Source: an uncultured Oscillibacter sp.
GTDB taxonomy: Bacteria; Bacillota; Clostridia; Oscillospirales; Oscillospiraceae
Reading direction: 5' to 3'
Assembly (NCBI GenBank): GCA_902490355.1
Contig: CABUDN010000016.1
Location: 1-23,835 of the forward strand
Length of the DNA: 23,835 nt
Part shown: positions 1 to 8,900 of the stretch, piece by piece
How positions within the stretch are numbered: position 1 is the stretch's first letter
Layout: every line of letters begins with the position of its first letter
Translations under genes and position numbers: made by a program
The notes under the pieces: generated by a model
What the model was told of the DNA's origin: nothing
The model's database searches: none
Seen by the model: only the letters and a program-made list of their open reading frames with translations

Positions 1-9
1 GGAAACACT

Positions 10-1221
10 ATGAGTTTGATCGTACAGAAATTCGGCGGCAGTTCCGTGCGGGATGCCCAGCGCATCCGGAACGTAGCCGGTATTATCGCTGAGACTTACC
101 TGGCGGGCAACGACGTGATCGTGGTTCTGTCTGCCCAGGGAGATACCACAGATGATCTCATCGCGAAGGCGGAGGAGATCAACCGCAACCCGTCCAAACG
201 GGAGATGGACATGCTTCTGGCCACCGGCGAGCAGATTTCCGTGGCGCTGTGCGCCATGGCTCTGGAGGCCATGGGGCTGCCCTGTGTGTCTCTGACGGCC
301 TGGCAGGTGGGGATCCAGTCCACCACGGTTCACTCTGATGCCCGGATCAAGAAAATTGACTCCGAACGGGTGCAGGCGGAGCTGGACCAGCACCGCATCG
401 TAATTGTCACCGGATTCCAGGGTGTGGACCGGCTGGGCGACATCACCACGCTGGGACGCGGCGGATCGGATACCAGCGCCGTGGCTCTGGCGGCGGCTTT
501 CCGGGCGGATCTGTGCCAGATCTATACCGATGTGGACGGCGTGTATACCACCGATCCCCGCATTGTTCCCAACGCCCGGAAACTGGATGAGATTACGTAT
601 GACGAGATGTTGGAGCTGGCCAGCCAGGGTGCCCAGGTCCTCCACAACCGCAGTGTGGAGCTGGCCAAGAAGTTCAGAGTAAATTTGGAAGTCGTGTCCA
701 GCCTGGAACGCAAGCCCGGCACGAAAGTTAAGGAGGTTACCAAAGTGGAGAAGACCAATATCGCCGGCGTCGCCAAGGACACCAGCATTGCCCGTGTGGC
801 CCTGATCGGATTGCAGCACAACCCCGGTGTTGCATTCCAGGTGTTCGACCTTTTGAGCAAGCACAACATCAATGTTGACGTGATTTTGCAGTCCATCGGC
901 CGGGAGGAGACCAAGGATATCACCTTTACCGTGCACAAGAAGGATCTGCAGGAGGCGGAGGATATCCTCAACGAGCACAAGGAGGCCCTGCGCTTCGACC
1001 ATATTGAGGCAGATGAGAAGATCGGCAAGGTGTCTATCGTGGGCGCCGGCCTTATGAGCAACTGCGGCGTGGCAGCCCGGATGTTCGAAGCCCTCTATGA
1101 GGCGGGCATTAACATTCAGATGATCAACACCTCTGAGATTCGGGTTTCCGTGCTGCTGGACGAAGAGGATGTGAACCGGGCAGTCAAGGCAGTGCATGCC
1201 AAGTTCTTTGACGAGCTCTGA
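10..1221 (+). CDS. lysC: Aspartate kinase
   Basis: Phosphorylates L-aspartate to aspartyl-4-phosphate, the first step of the lysine, threonine, methionine and diaminopimelate branch, in the cytoplasm. The 403-residue length is that of a monofunctional aspartokinase. The N-terminal amino-acid kinase domain opens with the family motif KFGGSS at residues 7-12 and carries the substrate/nucleotide stretch GRGGSDTSA near residue 150. The last 140 or so residues form two ACT domains, the usual site of lysine or threonine feedback control; the segment SIGREETKDITFTV is typical of the first. The ATG at 10 fits the family N-terminus, but the window starts too close to show a full ribosome site or promoter. 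The 120-nt gap before the next gene holds two strong stem-loops without U-tracts, so read-through into the ACT gene is possible. Which amino acid inhibits it cannot be read from sequence. Confidence 0.96.
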   Translation: MSLIVQKFGGSSVRDAQRIRNVAGIIAETYLAGNDVIVVLSAQGDTTDDLIAKAEEINRNPSKREMDMLLATGEQISVALCAMALEAMGLPCVSLTAWQVGIQSTTVHSDARIKKIDSERVQAELDQHRIVIVTGFQGVDRLGDITTLGRGGSDTSAVALAAAFRADLCQIYTDVDGVYTTDPRIVPNARKLDEITYDEMLELASQGAQVLHNRSVELAKKFRVNLEVVSSLERKPGTKVKEVTKVEKTNIAGVAKDTSIARVALIGLQHNPGVAFQVFDLLSKHNINVDVILQSIGREETKDITFTVHKKDLQEAEDILNEHKEALRFDHIEADEKIGKVSIVGAGLMSNCGVAARMFEALYEAGINIQMINTSEIRVSVLLDEEDVNRAVKAVHAKFFDEL

Positions 1222-1264
1222 TTGCCAGTCCGGGCGGCAGGTCCGGCCAGGAAATGCAAATAAG

Positions 1265-1306
1265 AACTCCGGCGGCGCCGCCTGCGGGGCGGTGCCGCCG
1301 GGAGTT
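1265..1306 (+). promoter_or_regulatory. Long GC-rich stem-loop downstream of lysC
   Basis: Arms 1265-1276 and 1294-1306 pair with one bulged base. An inner stem (1277-1282 with 1288-1293) extends the helix to about 18 bp, closed by a 5-nt loop. There is no U-tract after it, so it does not look like a Rho-independent terminator. It may protect the lysC 3' end, be a processing site, or act as an attenuator ahead of the ACT gene. The function is inference. Confidence 0.5.
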
Positions 1307-1311
1307 AAGCT

Positions 1312-1324
1312 GCGGCACTGCCGC
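1312..1324 (+). promoter_or_regulatory. Small hairpin before the ACT gene ribosome site
   Basis: GCGGC-ACT-GCCGC forms a 5-bp hairpin five bases after the larger stem-loop and ends two bases before the AAAAGGAGG ribosome site at 1327-1335. It could sit close enough to affect ribosome access, but the pairing leaves the site itself free. Confidence 0.35.
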
Positions 1325-1341
1325 GTAAAAGGAGGAACCAT

Positions 1342-1611
1342 ATGAACGCCATTGTTACCGTCGTAGGCAAGGACCGGGTGGGTATCATCGCGGCCATCTG
1401 CAACAAGCTGGCAGATTATAATGTGAATATTCTGGACATCTCCCAGACCATCCTGCAGGGCTCTTTCACCATGGTCATGGCTGTGGATGTCTCTGCGGCG
1501 ACGGCATCCTTCGGAGATTTGGGCGCTGCCCTGGCGGAGCTGGGCGGCGAGATGGGGCTTTCCATCCGTATTCAGCGGGAGGAGATCTTCAACGCCATGC
1601 ACACGATTTGA
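1342..1611 (+). CDS. ACT domain-containing protein (UPF0237 family)
   Basis: An 89-residue stand-alone ACT domain. The N-terminal pattern VTVVGKDRVGIIAAICNKLA followed by a NILDISQTI strand is characteristic of the UPF0237 ACT proteins, which are presumed small-molecule sensors acting as dimers; no enzyme domain is attached. The ATG at 1342 has an excellent ribosome site (AAAAGGAGG, 6-nt spacer). Only 13 nt separate its stop from the next start, and this ACT plus UPF0210/PFL-family pair is a recurring neighbour pair in Firmicutes and other bacteria, so the two products probably act together. Its position downstream of the aspartate kinase suggests, but does not prove, amino-acid sensing. The ligand is unknown. 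Confidence 0.9.
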   Translation: MNAIVTVVGKDRVGIIAAICNKLADYNVNILDISQTILQGSFTMVMAVDVSAATASFGDLGAALAELGGEMGLSIRIQREEIFNAMHTI

Positions 1612-1624
1612 GGGGGAGGAGAGT

Positions 1625-2983
1625 ATGCTCAATCAACAGGATATTCTCTCCACCATCGAGATGATCGACCAGCAGCATCTGGATATCCGGACCATCACCA
1701 TGGGCATTTCCCTGCTTTCCTGCTGTGATCCGGATCCCAAGCGGGCCTGCGATAAGATCTATGAGAAGATCACCCGCTATGCCGAAAAGCTGGTCCGCAC
1801 GGGTGAGGAGATCGAGCAGGAGTTCGGCATTCCCATCGTCAATAAGCGTATCTCCGTCACGCCCATGGCCCTGGTGGCCGGAGCCAGCGATACGGAGGAT
1901 TATGTACCCTTTGCTCTGGCGCTGGACCGGGCGGCCCGGACCTGCGGCGTCAACTTCATCGGCGGCTATTCCGCCCTGGTGCAAAAGGGGATGACCATTG
2001 CCGATGAGCGGCTGATCCGCTCCATTCCGGAGGCTCTGTCCCGGACGGAGCTGGTGTGCTCGTCCGTGAATGTGGGCTCGACCAAGGCGGGCATCAACAT
2101 GGACGCTGTGGCCCTGATGGGCCGGATCATCAAGGATACCGCTGCCGCCACCGCGGACCGGGACGGCTTCGGCTGCGCCAAGCTGGTGGTGTTCTGCAAC
2201 GCCGTGGAGGACAACCCCTTCATGGCCGGCGCCTTCCACGGTGTGGGCGAGGCAGAAAAGGTCATCAACGTGGGTGTTTCCGGCCCTGGCGTGGTCCATC
2301 ATGCGCTGCAGGCTGTCAAGGGTGCGCCCTTCGACGTGGTGGCTGAGACGGTGAAGAAGACCGCTTTCCGGGTGACCCGGATGGGTCAGCTGGTGGCCCA
2401 GGAGGCCAGCCGCCGTCTGGATACCCCCTTCGGCATCGTGGACCTGTCCCTGGCGCCTACGCCGGCCATCGGCGACAGCGTAGCCCGCATCCTGGAAGAG
2501 ATGGGACTGGAGACCTGCGGCACGCACGGCACCACCGCAGCTCTGGCCCTCTTGAATGATGCGGTGAAAAAGGGCGGCGTTATGGCCTCTTCCAGCGTGG
2601 GAGGCCTGTCCGGCGCCTTCATTCCGGTCAGCGAGGATGAGGGGATGATCGCCGCCGCACGGCAGGGCACATTGTGCCTGGACAAGCTGGAGGCCATGAC
2701 CTGCGTGTGCTCCGTGGGCCTGGATATGATCGCTGTGCCGGGAGATACCCCCGCCGAGACGATTTCCGCCATCATCGCCGACGAAGCGGCCATCGGTATG
2801 GTCAACTGCAAGACCACCGCCGTGCGGCTGCTGCCCGCGCCGGGCAAGACCGTGGGCGATACCATCGAGATGGGCGGCCTGCTGGGCAGTGCACCGGTGA
2901 TGCCGGTGCATCCGGAGTCCAGCGCGGCATTCATCGCCCGGGGCGGACGAATCCCCGCTCCGATGCACAGCCTCAAAAACTGA
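1625..2983 (+). CDS. PFL family protein (UPF0210 / DUF711)
   Basis: A 452-residue protein of the UPF0210 (DUF711) family, which is related in fold to pyruvate formate-lyase but has no established reaction. Recognisable family stretches are the start MLNQQDILSTIEMI, the RISVTPMALVAG block, NFIGGYSALVQKG, SSVNVGSTKAGINMDAV and the Gly-rich C-terminal region around HGTTAALALLNDAVKKGG. I place the start at 1625, not at the upstream in-frame codon at 1487, because GGGGGAGGAG lies just before 1625 and the family N-terminus begins there; the longer version would run through the ACT gene in another frame. It forms a pair with the preceding ACT protein, which may be its regulatory partner. A strong terminator begins at the stop codon. 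Catalytic role unknown. Confidence 0.92.
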   Translation: MLNQQDILSTIEMIDQQHLDIRTITMGISLLSCCDPDPKRACDKIYEKITRYAEKLVRTGEEIEQEFGIPIVNKRISVTPMALVAGASDTEDYVPFALALDRAARTCGVNFIGGYSALVQKGMTIADERLIRSIPEALSRTELVCSSVNVGSTKAGINMDAVALMGRIIKDTAAATADRDGFGCAKLVVFCNAVEDNPFMAGAFHGVGEAEKVINVGVSGPGVVHHALQAVKGAPFDVVAETVKKTAFRVTRMGQLVAQEASRRLDTPFGIVDLSLAPTPAIGDSVARILEEMGLETCGTHGTTAALALLNDAVKKGGVMASSSVGGLSGAFIPVSEDEGMIAAARQGTLCLDKLEAMTCVCSVGLDMIAVPGDTPAETISAIIADEAAIGMVNCKTTAVRLLPAPGKTVGDTIEMGGLLGSAPVMPVHPESSAAFIARGGRIPAPMHSLKN

Positions 2984-3017
2984 AAAAAGCGGACGGCAAA
3001 ATGCCGTCCGCTTTTTT
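2983..3017. terminator. Bidirectional Rho-independent terminator
   Basis: A perfect 10-bp GC-rich stem (2989-2998 with 3002-3011) with an AAA loop, flanked by a run of A on the left and six T on the right. It starts at the PFL-family stop codon and lies 42 nt beyond the QueH stop, so it can end transcription of both convergent genes. Confidence 0.93.
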
Positions 3018-3058
3018 GATGTGATTTTGGGAAAGACAGCCGCGGCTGCCAAAAGAAG

Positions 3059-3649
3059 TTATGGAGTTTGAGATGCGGCTTCCTCCTGCCGGGCAAACCG
3101 TTCCCGGTCCCGCAGGATCTGCTTTTGGTAGCGGTCTGCCTCGGAAAAGACACAGCCGCAGTACTTCTGCATGTAAAATCCCAGTTCCCGGGCTTTTTGA
3201 TTGCCCGCCCGGAAGTTGGGCCGGAAGTCCCGATAGAGAAACTCCACGCCGTACTGCCGGGCATAGCGCTCCGCCGCCCGGGCGATGTTATCGTGCTGCT
3301 GATAGGTGCTGGCCAGCAGGGTGGTGGTGAAGGCGGAAAACCCATGGTCGGCCGCATAGCGGGCGGTGCCCTCCAGGCGGTGCTCATAGCAGTAGGTGCA
3401 GCGGCCGGAAATATCGCTGGCTACATGCTCCACAAATTCCCGCAGGCCGTAGTCCTCCTGGACCCGGACTTCCATGCCGATGGTGGGAGCGTACTCCAGC
3501 AGGCAGTCCCGCCGGGCCTGGTACTCCTTCCAGGGATGGATATTGGGGTTATACCAGAACGCCACCGGCTCCAGTCCTTCTTCCCGCAGAGGATCAATGC
3601 AGCTGAGAGAGCAGGGAGCACAGCAGCAGTGCAGTAAGATCTGATTCAT
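3059..3649 (-). CDS. queH: Epoxyqueuosine reductase QueH
   Basis: The non-cobalamin epoxyqueuosine reductase (former DUF208), converting epoxyqueuosine to queuosine at the wobble position of tRNAs with GUN anticodons. At 196 residues it has the family size. The signature cysteines are all visible: HCCCAPC at residues 7-13, CTYCYEHR in the middle and QKYCGC near residue 160. In QueH these hold a [4Fe-4S] cluster and an adjacent metal site. It is a single-gene minus-strand unit with its own promoter (3684-3712), a weak AGGG ribosome site, and the terminator at 2983-3017. No other queuosine gene is in the window, so queC/D/E, tgt and queA or a salvage route must lie elsewhere. Confidence 0.95.
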   Translation of the reverse strand: MNQILLHCCCAPCSLSCIDPLREEGLEPVAFWYNPNIHPWKEYQARRDCLLEYAPTIGMEVRVQEDYGLREFVEHVASDISGRCTYCYEHRLEGTARYAADHGFSAFTTTLLASTYQQHDNIARAAERYARQYGVEFLYRDFRPNFRAGNQKARELGFYMQKYCGCVFSEADRYQKQILRDRERFARQEEAASQTP

Positions 3650-3683
3650 GAAAATCCCTCACTTTTGATACACTGATTGAGAC

Positions 3684-3712
3684 AGTATACCACATAAATG
3701 AGGAAAGTCCAA
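3684..3712 (-). promoter_or_regulatory. Promoter of queH
   Basis: On the minus strand, TTGGAC (3707-3712), a 17-nt spacer and TATACT (3684-3689), preceded by TGTGG, make a good housekeeping-sigma promoter. The expected start is near 3677, about 28 nt upstream of the QueH start codon. Confidence 0.7.
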
Positions 3713-3757
3713 GTCAAAACGTCCATGATTCCTTAACGCTTTCTTGATACAGTTGGC

Positions 3758-3773
3758 GCAATTTGTCAATTGC
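3758..3773. promoter_or_regulatory. Perfect inverted repeat over the activase promoter -35
   Basis: GCAATT-TGTC-AATTGC is a perfect 6-bp inverted repeat with a 4-nt centre, covering the -35 element of the plus-strand promoter at 3770-3798. Its size and placement fit an operator for a dimeric repressor. No regulator gene is adjacent, and a chance palindrome in AT-rich DNA cannot be excluded. Confidence 0.4.
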
Positions 3774-3798
3774 ACATTGGACGGGAAAAGTGTACAAT
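3770..3798 (+). promoter_or_regulatory. Probable promoter of the activase operon
   Basis: TTGCAC (3770-3775), a 17-nt spacer and TACAAT (3793-3798). The -10 is good and the -35 is weak, consistent with a regulated promoter. The predicted 5' leader to the TTG start at 3874 is about 70 nt. Confidence 0.55.
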
Positions 3799-3873
3799 GC
3801 CAAGTAATGTGGTATCTTGTGGCTACCGGTCGAAATAGGCTGCGTAACCGTTTTCCCAAAGGAGGCATTTGCA

Positions 3874-6804
3874 TTGAAAGTCGGACTTGATGTCGGTTCC
3901 ACCACCATCAAATGTGTGGTGCTGGACGATACAGGCAACATCATTTACAGTACATATGAACGGCATTTCAGCCATATTTTGGAAAAGTCTGAGGAGCTGC
4001 TGCGCCGGGTGGCCAAGCAGTACATCCCCGGCGGCAAGGCCGAACTGGCAATTTCCGGTTCGGCGGGCATGGGCATGGCCGAGAGTGTGGGCGTGCCTTT
4101 TGTTCAGGAGGTGTTCGCCACCCGTGTGGCTGCCGGCCGGCTGGCTCCGGGGACGGACGTCATCATCGAGCTGGGCGGCGAGGACGCCAAGATCCTCTTT
4201 TTGACCAACGGCATGGAGGTCCGGATGAACGGCTCCTGTGCCGGCGGTACCGGCGCGTTCATCGATCAGATGGCCACGCTTTTGAAGATGAGCGCCGACG
4301 AGATGGATGCCGCCGCGCAGCAGGCGGAAAAGACGTACACCATCGCTTCCCGCTGCGGCGTGTTTGCCAAGAGCGATATTCAGCCCCTGATTAACCAGGG
4401 CGCCAAGGCCGAGGACATTGCCGCCAGCATCTATCAGGCGGTGGTGAACCAGACCATCGCAGGTCTGGCTCAGGGGCGGCCCATTACGGGCAATGTCCTC
4501 TATCTGGGCGGACCGCTGACCTTCTCCCGGATTCTGCGGGAGAGCTTTGACCGGACGTTGGGCGTTCAGGGTACCTGCCCGAAAAACAGTCTGCTGTTTG
4601 TGGCCCTGGGTGCAGCCTACTACTCGGATCAGACCTTTGATCTGGAGGCAGTGGCAAACGCCCTGCAGGAGCGGGGAGCCTCTGAGACGTACCGCAGTCA
4701 GCCGCCGCTGTTTTCCAGCAAAGAAGAGTATGCGGCCTTCCAGGCCCGGCACGCCAAGGCTGCAGTGCCCCGTGTGCCGTTTACCGCGGGCTATGCCGCT
4801 CCGGTCCATATCGGCATCGACTCCGGCTCCACCACGGTGAAGATCGTGGTGGTGGATCAGGACGCCCGGCTGCTCTTTACGGACTACCGGCCCAATCTGG
4901 GCAACCCCGTGCCTCTGATTCGGGAGGTACTGGAAAAGCTTTATGACGAGCATCCGGCCCTGCACGTGGCGTCCGTCACCACCACCGGCTATGGTGAGGA
5001 CCTGGCCAAAAGTGCCTTCCACGCCGACTACGGCGTGGTGGAGACCGTGGCGCACTTCACCGCCGCCCGGCACTTTTTGCCCAATGTGGATTTCATCATC
5101 GACATCGGCGGCCAGGACATGAAGTGCTTCAAGATCGAAAACGGCGCCATCAGCAACATCTTCCTTAATGAGGCCTGTTCCTCCGGCTGCGGCAGCTTCC
5201 TGCAGACCTTTGCCCAGGCTCTGGGCTATGACGTCAAGGAGTTTGCCAAGCTGGGATTGTTTGCGGACCGACCTGTGGATCTGGGCAGCCGCTGCACGGT
5301 GTTTATGAACTCCAGCGTCAAGCAGGCCCAGAAGGACGGCGCCACGGTGGAGAATATCTCCGCAGGCCTGTCCATCTCCGTGGTGAAAAACGCCATCTAT
5401 AAGGTGATTCGCGCCGCCTCTCCGGAGGAGCTGGGCCGGAACATCGTGGTGCAGGGCGGCACGTTCTACAATGAAGCCGTGCTGCGTGCCTTTGAAAAGG
5501 AGATGGGGGTGGAGGTCATCCGCCCCGATATCGCGGGACTCATGGGCGCCTACGGCGCGGCGCTGTACGGCCGTGGCAAGGCGGCCGCCGGCCAGACCAG
5601 CACCCTGCTGGACCGCAAGGCCCTGGCCAACTTCCATCAGGAGACCCGCAGCGAAGTGTGCGGCCGGTGCGGCAACAACTGCCAGCTGACCATCAACACG
5701 TTTGCCGACGGCGGAACTCTCATCAGCGGCAACCGCTGCGACCGTCCCATTACCGGCAAGGCGGACAGCGGCGAGCGCAACCTCTACGCCTACAAGCGCA
5801 AGCTGATTCTGGGCTATAAACCGGTTCCCGGCAGCCGGGGCAAGATCGGTCTGCCCCTGTGCCTGAACTTCTGGGAGCTGCTGCCCTTCTGGCATACGTT
5901 CTTTACCAAGCTGGGCTTTGCCGTCTATCACAGCCCCCTGAGCAGCCGGGATCTGTATCTCAAGGGCCAGGGGACCATCCCCAGCGATACGGCCTGTTTC
6001 CCGGCCAAGCTGGCCCACGGCCATATTCACTATCTGAGCAAGCTGGGACTGGATGCCATTTTCTATCCCTGCATGACGTATAATCTGGATGAAGGCCTGG
6101 GCGATAATCACTATAACTGCCCGGTGGTGGCGTACTATCCCGAGGTGCTGGCGGGCAACTGCCCGGAATTGCGTGAGACCCGCTTCATCTATGACTATGT
6201 GGGGATTCACCGGCCCAAGGACTTTACGAAAAAGGCCTATGTCATGCTGCAAAAGTACTTCCCCGGTATCTCCAAGAGCGAGGTGCGGGAGGCGGCGGAC
6301 GCGGCCTACGCCGAGTACGCCCACCATATGTCTCTGGTGCGCAAGGAAGGCGAGCGGATCATGGACCAGGCCCGGGCGGAGGGACGGCGGATCATCGTCC
6401 TGGCCGGGCGGCCCTATCATGTAGACCCGGAGATCAACCACGGCATCGATACCCTCATTACCCAGTTCGGCGCGGCGGTGGTGACGGAGGACTCCATCTC
6501 CAACCGGGTGGAGAAGTTCCCCACCACGGTGCTCAACCAGTGGACGTATCATGCCCGGCTGTATGCGGCGGCCAAGTACTGCTGTGAGCATCGGGACATG
6601 GACCTGGTGCAGCTGGTAAGCTTCGGCTGCGGCGTGGACGCCATTACGTCTGATGAGACCCGGGAGATTCTGCTGGCGGGCGGCAAGCTGTATACCCAGC
6701 TGAAGATTGACGAGATCACGAATCTGGGCGCGGTGCGGATCCGGCTGCGGAGCCTGTTTGCCGCCCTGGATGAACAGGATGAACAACACAGCAAGGAGGC
6801 GTGA
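3874..6804 (+). CDS. Acyl-CoA dehydratase activase, double BadF/BadG/HgdC domain with DUF2229
   Basis: A 976-residue protein of the HgdC/BadF activator superfamily, which uses ATP to fire low-potential electrons into a partner Fe-S protein. Two ASKHA ATPase domains are visible. The first begins VGLDVGSTTIK and has cluster-type cysteines C122 (CAGGTG) and C161 (SRCGVF). The second begins HIGIDSGSTTVK and has C435, C439 and C474 (SRCTVF). In HgdC a homodimer supplies two cysteines per subunit to one bridging [4Fe-4S] cluster; here one chain could supply both halves. Further cysteines at 596, 599, 603 and 622 form another likely Fe-S site, followed by a DUF2229 region. I choose the TTG at 3874 because AAAGGAGG sits 8 nt before it and the ASKHA domain starts there; the upstream ATG at 3817 would place the ribosome site inside the gene. 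The usual family protein continues into an HgdB-like part, which here is the next gene. Substrate unknown. Confidence 0.9.
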   Translation: MKVGLDVGSTTIKCVVLDDTGNIIYSTYERHFSHILEKSEELLRRVAKQYIPGGKAELAISGSAGMGMAESVGVPFVQEVFATRVAAGRLAPGTDVIIELGGEDAKILFLTNGMEVRMNGSCAGGTGAFIDQMATLLKMSADEMDAAAQQAEKTYTIASRCGVFAKSDIQPLINQGAKAEDIAASIYQAVVNQTIAGLAQGRPITGNVLYLGGPLTFSRILRESFDRTLGVQGTCPKNSLLFVALGAAYYSDQTFDLEAVANALQERGASETYRSQPPLFSSKEEYAAFQARHAKAAVPRVPFTAGYAAPVHIGIDSGSTTVKIVVVDQDARLLFTDYRPNLGNPVPLIREVLEKLYDEHPALHVASVTTTGYGEDLAKSAFHADYGVVETVAHFTAARHFLPNVDFIIDIGGQDMKCFKIENGAISNIFLNEACSSGCGSFLQTFAQALGYDVKEFAKLGLFADRPVDLGSRCTVFMNSSVKQAQKDGATVENISAGLSISVVKNAIYKVIRAASPEELGRNIVVQGGTFYNEAVLRAFEKEMGVEVIRPDIAGLMGAYGAALYGRGKAAAGQTSTLLDRKALANFHQETRSEVCGRCGNNCQLTINTFADGGTLISGNRCDRPITGKADSGERNLYAYKRKLILGYKPVPGSRGKIGLPLCLNFWELLPFWHTFFTKLGFAVYHSPLSSRDLYLKGQGTIPSDTACFPAKLAHGHIHYLSKLGLDAIFYPCMTYNLDEGLGDNHYNCPVVAYYPEVLAGNCPELRETRFIYDYVGIHRPKDFTKKAYVMLQKYFPGISKSEVREAADAAYAEYAHHMSLVRKEGERIMDQARAEGRRIIVLAGRPYHVDPEINHGIDTLITQFGAAVVTEDSISNRVEKFPTTVLNQWTYHARLYAAAKYCCEHRDMDLVQLVSFGCGVDAITSDETREILLAGGKLYTQLKIDEITNLGAVRIRLRSLFAALDEQDEQHSKEA

Positions 6805-6808
6805 GAAA

Positions 6809-8124
<1,316 letters not shown>

Positions 8125-8128
<4 letters not shown>

Positions 8129-8709
8129 AGGCGCTGGTGCTGCTGGGCAGTCCCCGGCCTCAGGGCAATACCGCGGCGCTGACGGAAATCTTGTGCGATC
8201 AGCTCCGGCAGGGCGGCGCCCAGACGGAAGTGATTTCCCTTTATGAAAAGGAGATTCAGCCCTGCGTGGCTTGCCGCGGCTGTCAGAAGGATTGGAGTAC
8301 TTTTGCCTGTGTCCGGCAGGACGATGTGGCCGCTATTGCGGAGAAAATTCTGGATTGCGACCTGATCGTCCTGGCAACGCCCATTTATTCCTGGTACTGT
8401 ACGCCGCCCATGAAGGCCCTGCTGGACCGGCTGGTGTACGGCATGAACAAGTACTACGGGGAACAGCGGGGACCGTCACTGTGGAAGGGGAAAGCCCTGG
8501 CCCTGCTGGAGACCTGCGGGTATCCGCCGGACAAGGGCTGTGACCTTCTGGAGGAGGGAATCCGGCGTTACTGCCGCCATTCCGGACTGCGGTATCTGGG
8601 CAGCCATGCCGAGCGGCATGTGAGCTATGCGATTGCGTTTCTGGACGCGGAAAAAGAACAGCGGACCCGGGCGTTTGCGCTGGAGCTGCTGGATGCATTG
8701 CAAGAATGA
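8125..8709 (+). CDS. Iron-sulfur flavoprotein, NADPH-dependent FMN reductase/flavodoxin family
   Basis: A 194-residue flavodoxin-fold protein. The FMN phosphate loop is at the start (LLGSPRPQGNT, residues 7-15) and a second FMN-binding segment reads TPIYSWYCTPPMKALLDR. Between them the four cysteines C47, C50, C53 and C62 (C-x2-C-x2-C-x8-C) resemble the compact cysteine motif of iron-sulfur flavoproteins, so a [4Fe-4S] cluster next to FMN is likely. The start codon overlaps the stop of the HgdB-like gene in an ATGA, implying translational coupling. That suggests it transfers electrons to the activase/dehydratase pair, although this pairing is inference. A strong terminator follows at 8785. 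A plain quinone or FMN reductase role is the alternative. Confidence 0.86.
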
Positions 8710-8784
8710 GAGATGATGGCCGCAGAAGTTGAGAAGAAACTCGGCAGCGGTTGTCTCTCTCAGGGAAAACGACAAAGTTTGACA

Positions 8785-8823
8785 CACCGGCAGCGGCCTT
8801 CGGGCTGCTGCCGGTGCCTTTTT
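8785..8823 (+). terminator. Rho-independent terminator of the activase operon
   Basis: A 14-bp stem (8785-8798 with 8803-8816, one G-U pair) capped by a TTCG tetraloop and followed by CC and five T. This very stable hairpin separates the redox operon from the methyltransferase promoter that follows. Confidence 0.94.
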
Positions 8824-8836
8824 CGGGGAATTTGGA

Positions 8837-8866
8837 TTGACGGGAGAGGCTGTTTCGGTGTAAAAT
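8837..8866 (+). promoter_or_regulatory. Promoter of the methyltransferase-ECF-truA-clp run
   Basis: TTGACG (8837-8842), an 18-nt spacer and TAAAAT (8861-8866). It lies between the terminator at 8785-8823 and the methyltransferase start at 8901, giving a leader of about 28 nt. It is the only clear promoter I see before the long plus-strand gene run. Confidence 0.68.
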
Positions 8867-8900
8867 ACTATGTATTTTTATGTGAATCGGAGGAACGGCT

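Noticed and set aside
1589..3052. 487-codon minus-strand open frame opposite the PFL-family gene
   Set aside because: Shadow frame; it runs across the terminator at 2983-3017 and has no recognisable domain.
3817..3873. Upstream ATG at 3817 as the activase start
   Set aside because: The AAAGGAGG site lies downstream of it, close to the TTG at 3874, where the family N-terminus begins. The extra 19 residues match nothing expected.
8779..8784. Perfect TTGACA before the terminator
   Set aside because: The region 17 nt downstream is the terminator stem (GGGCTG), with no -10 element.
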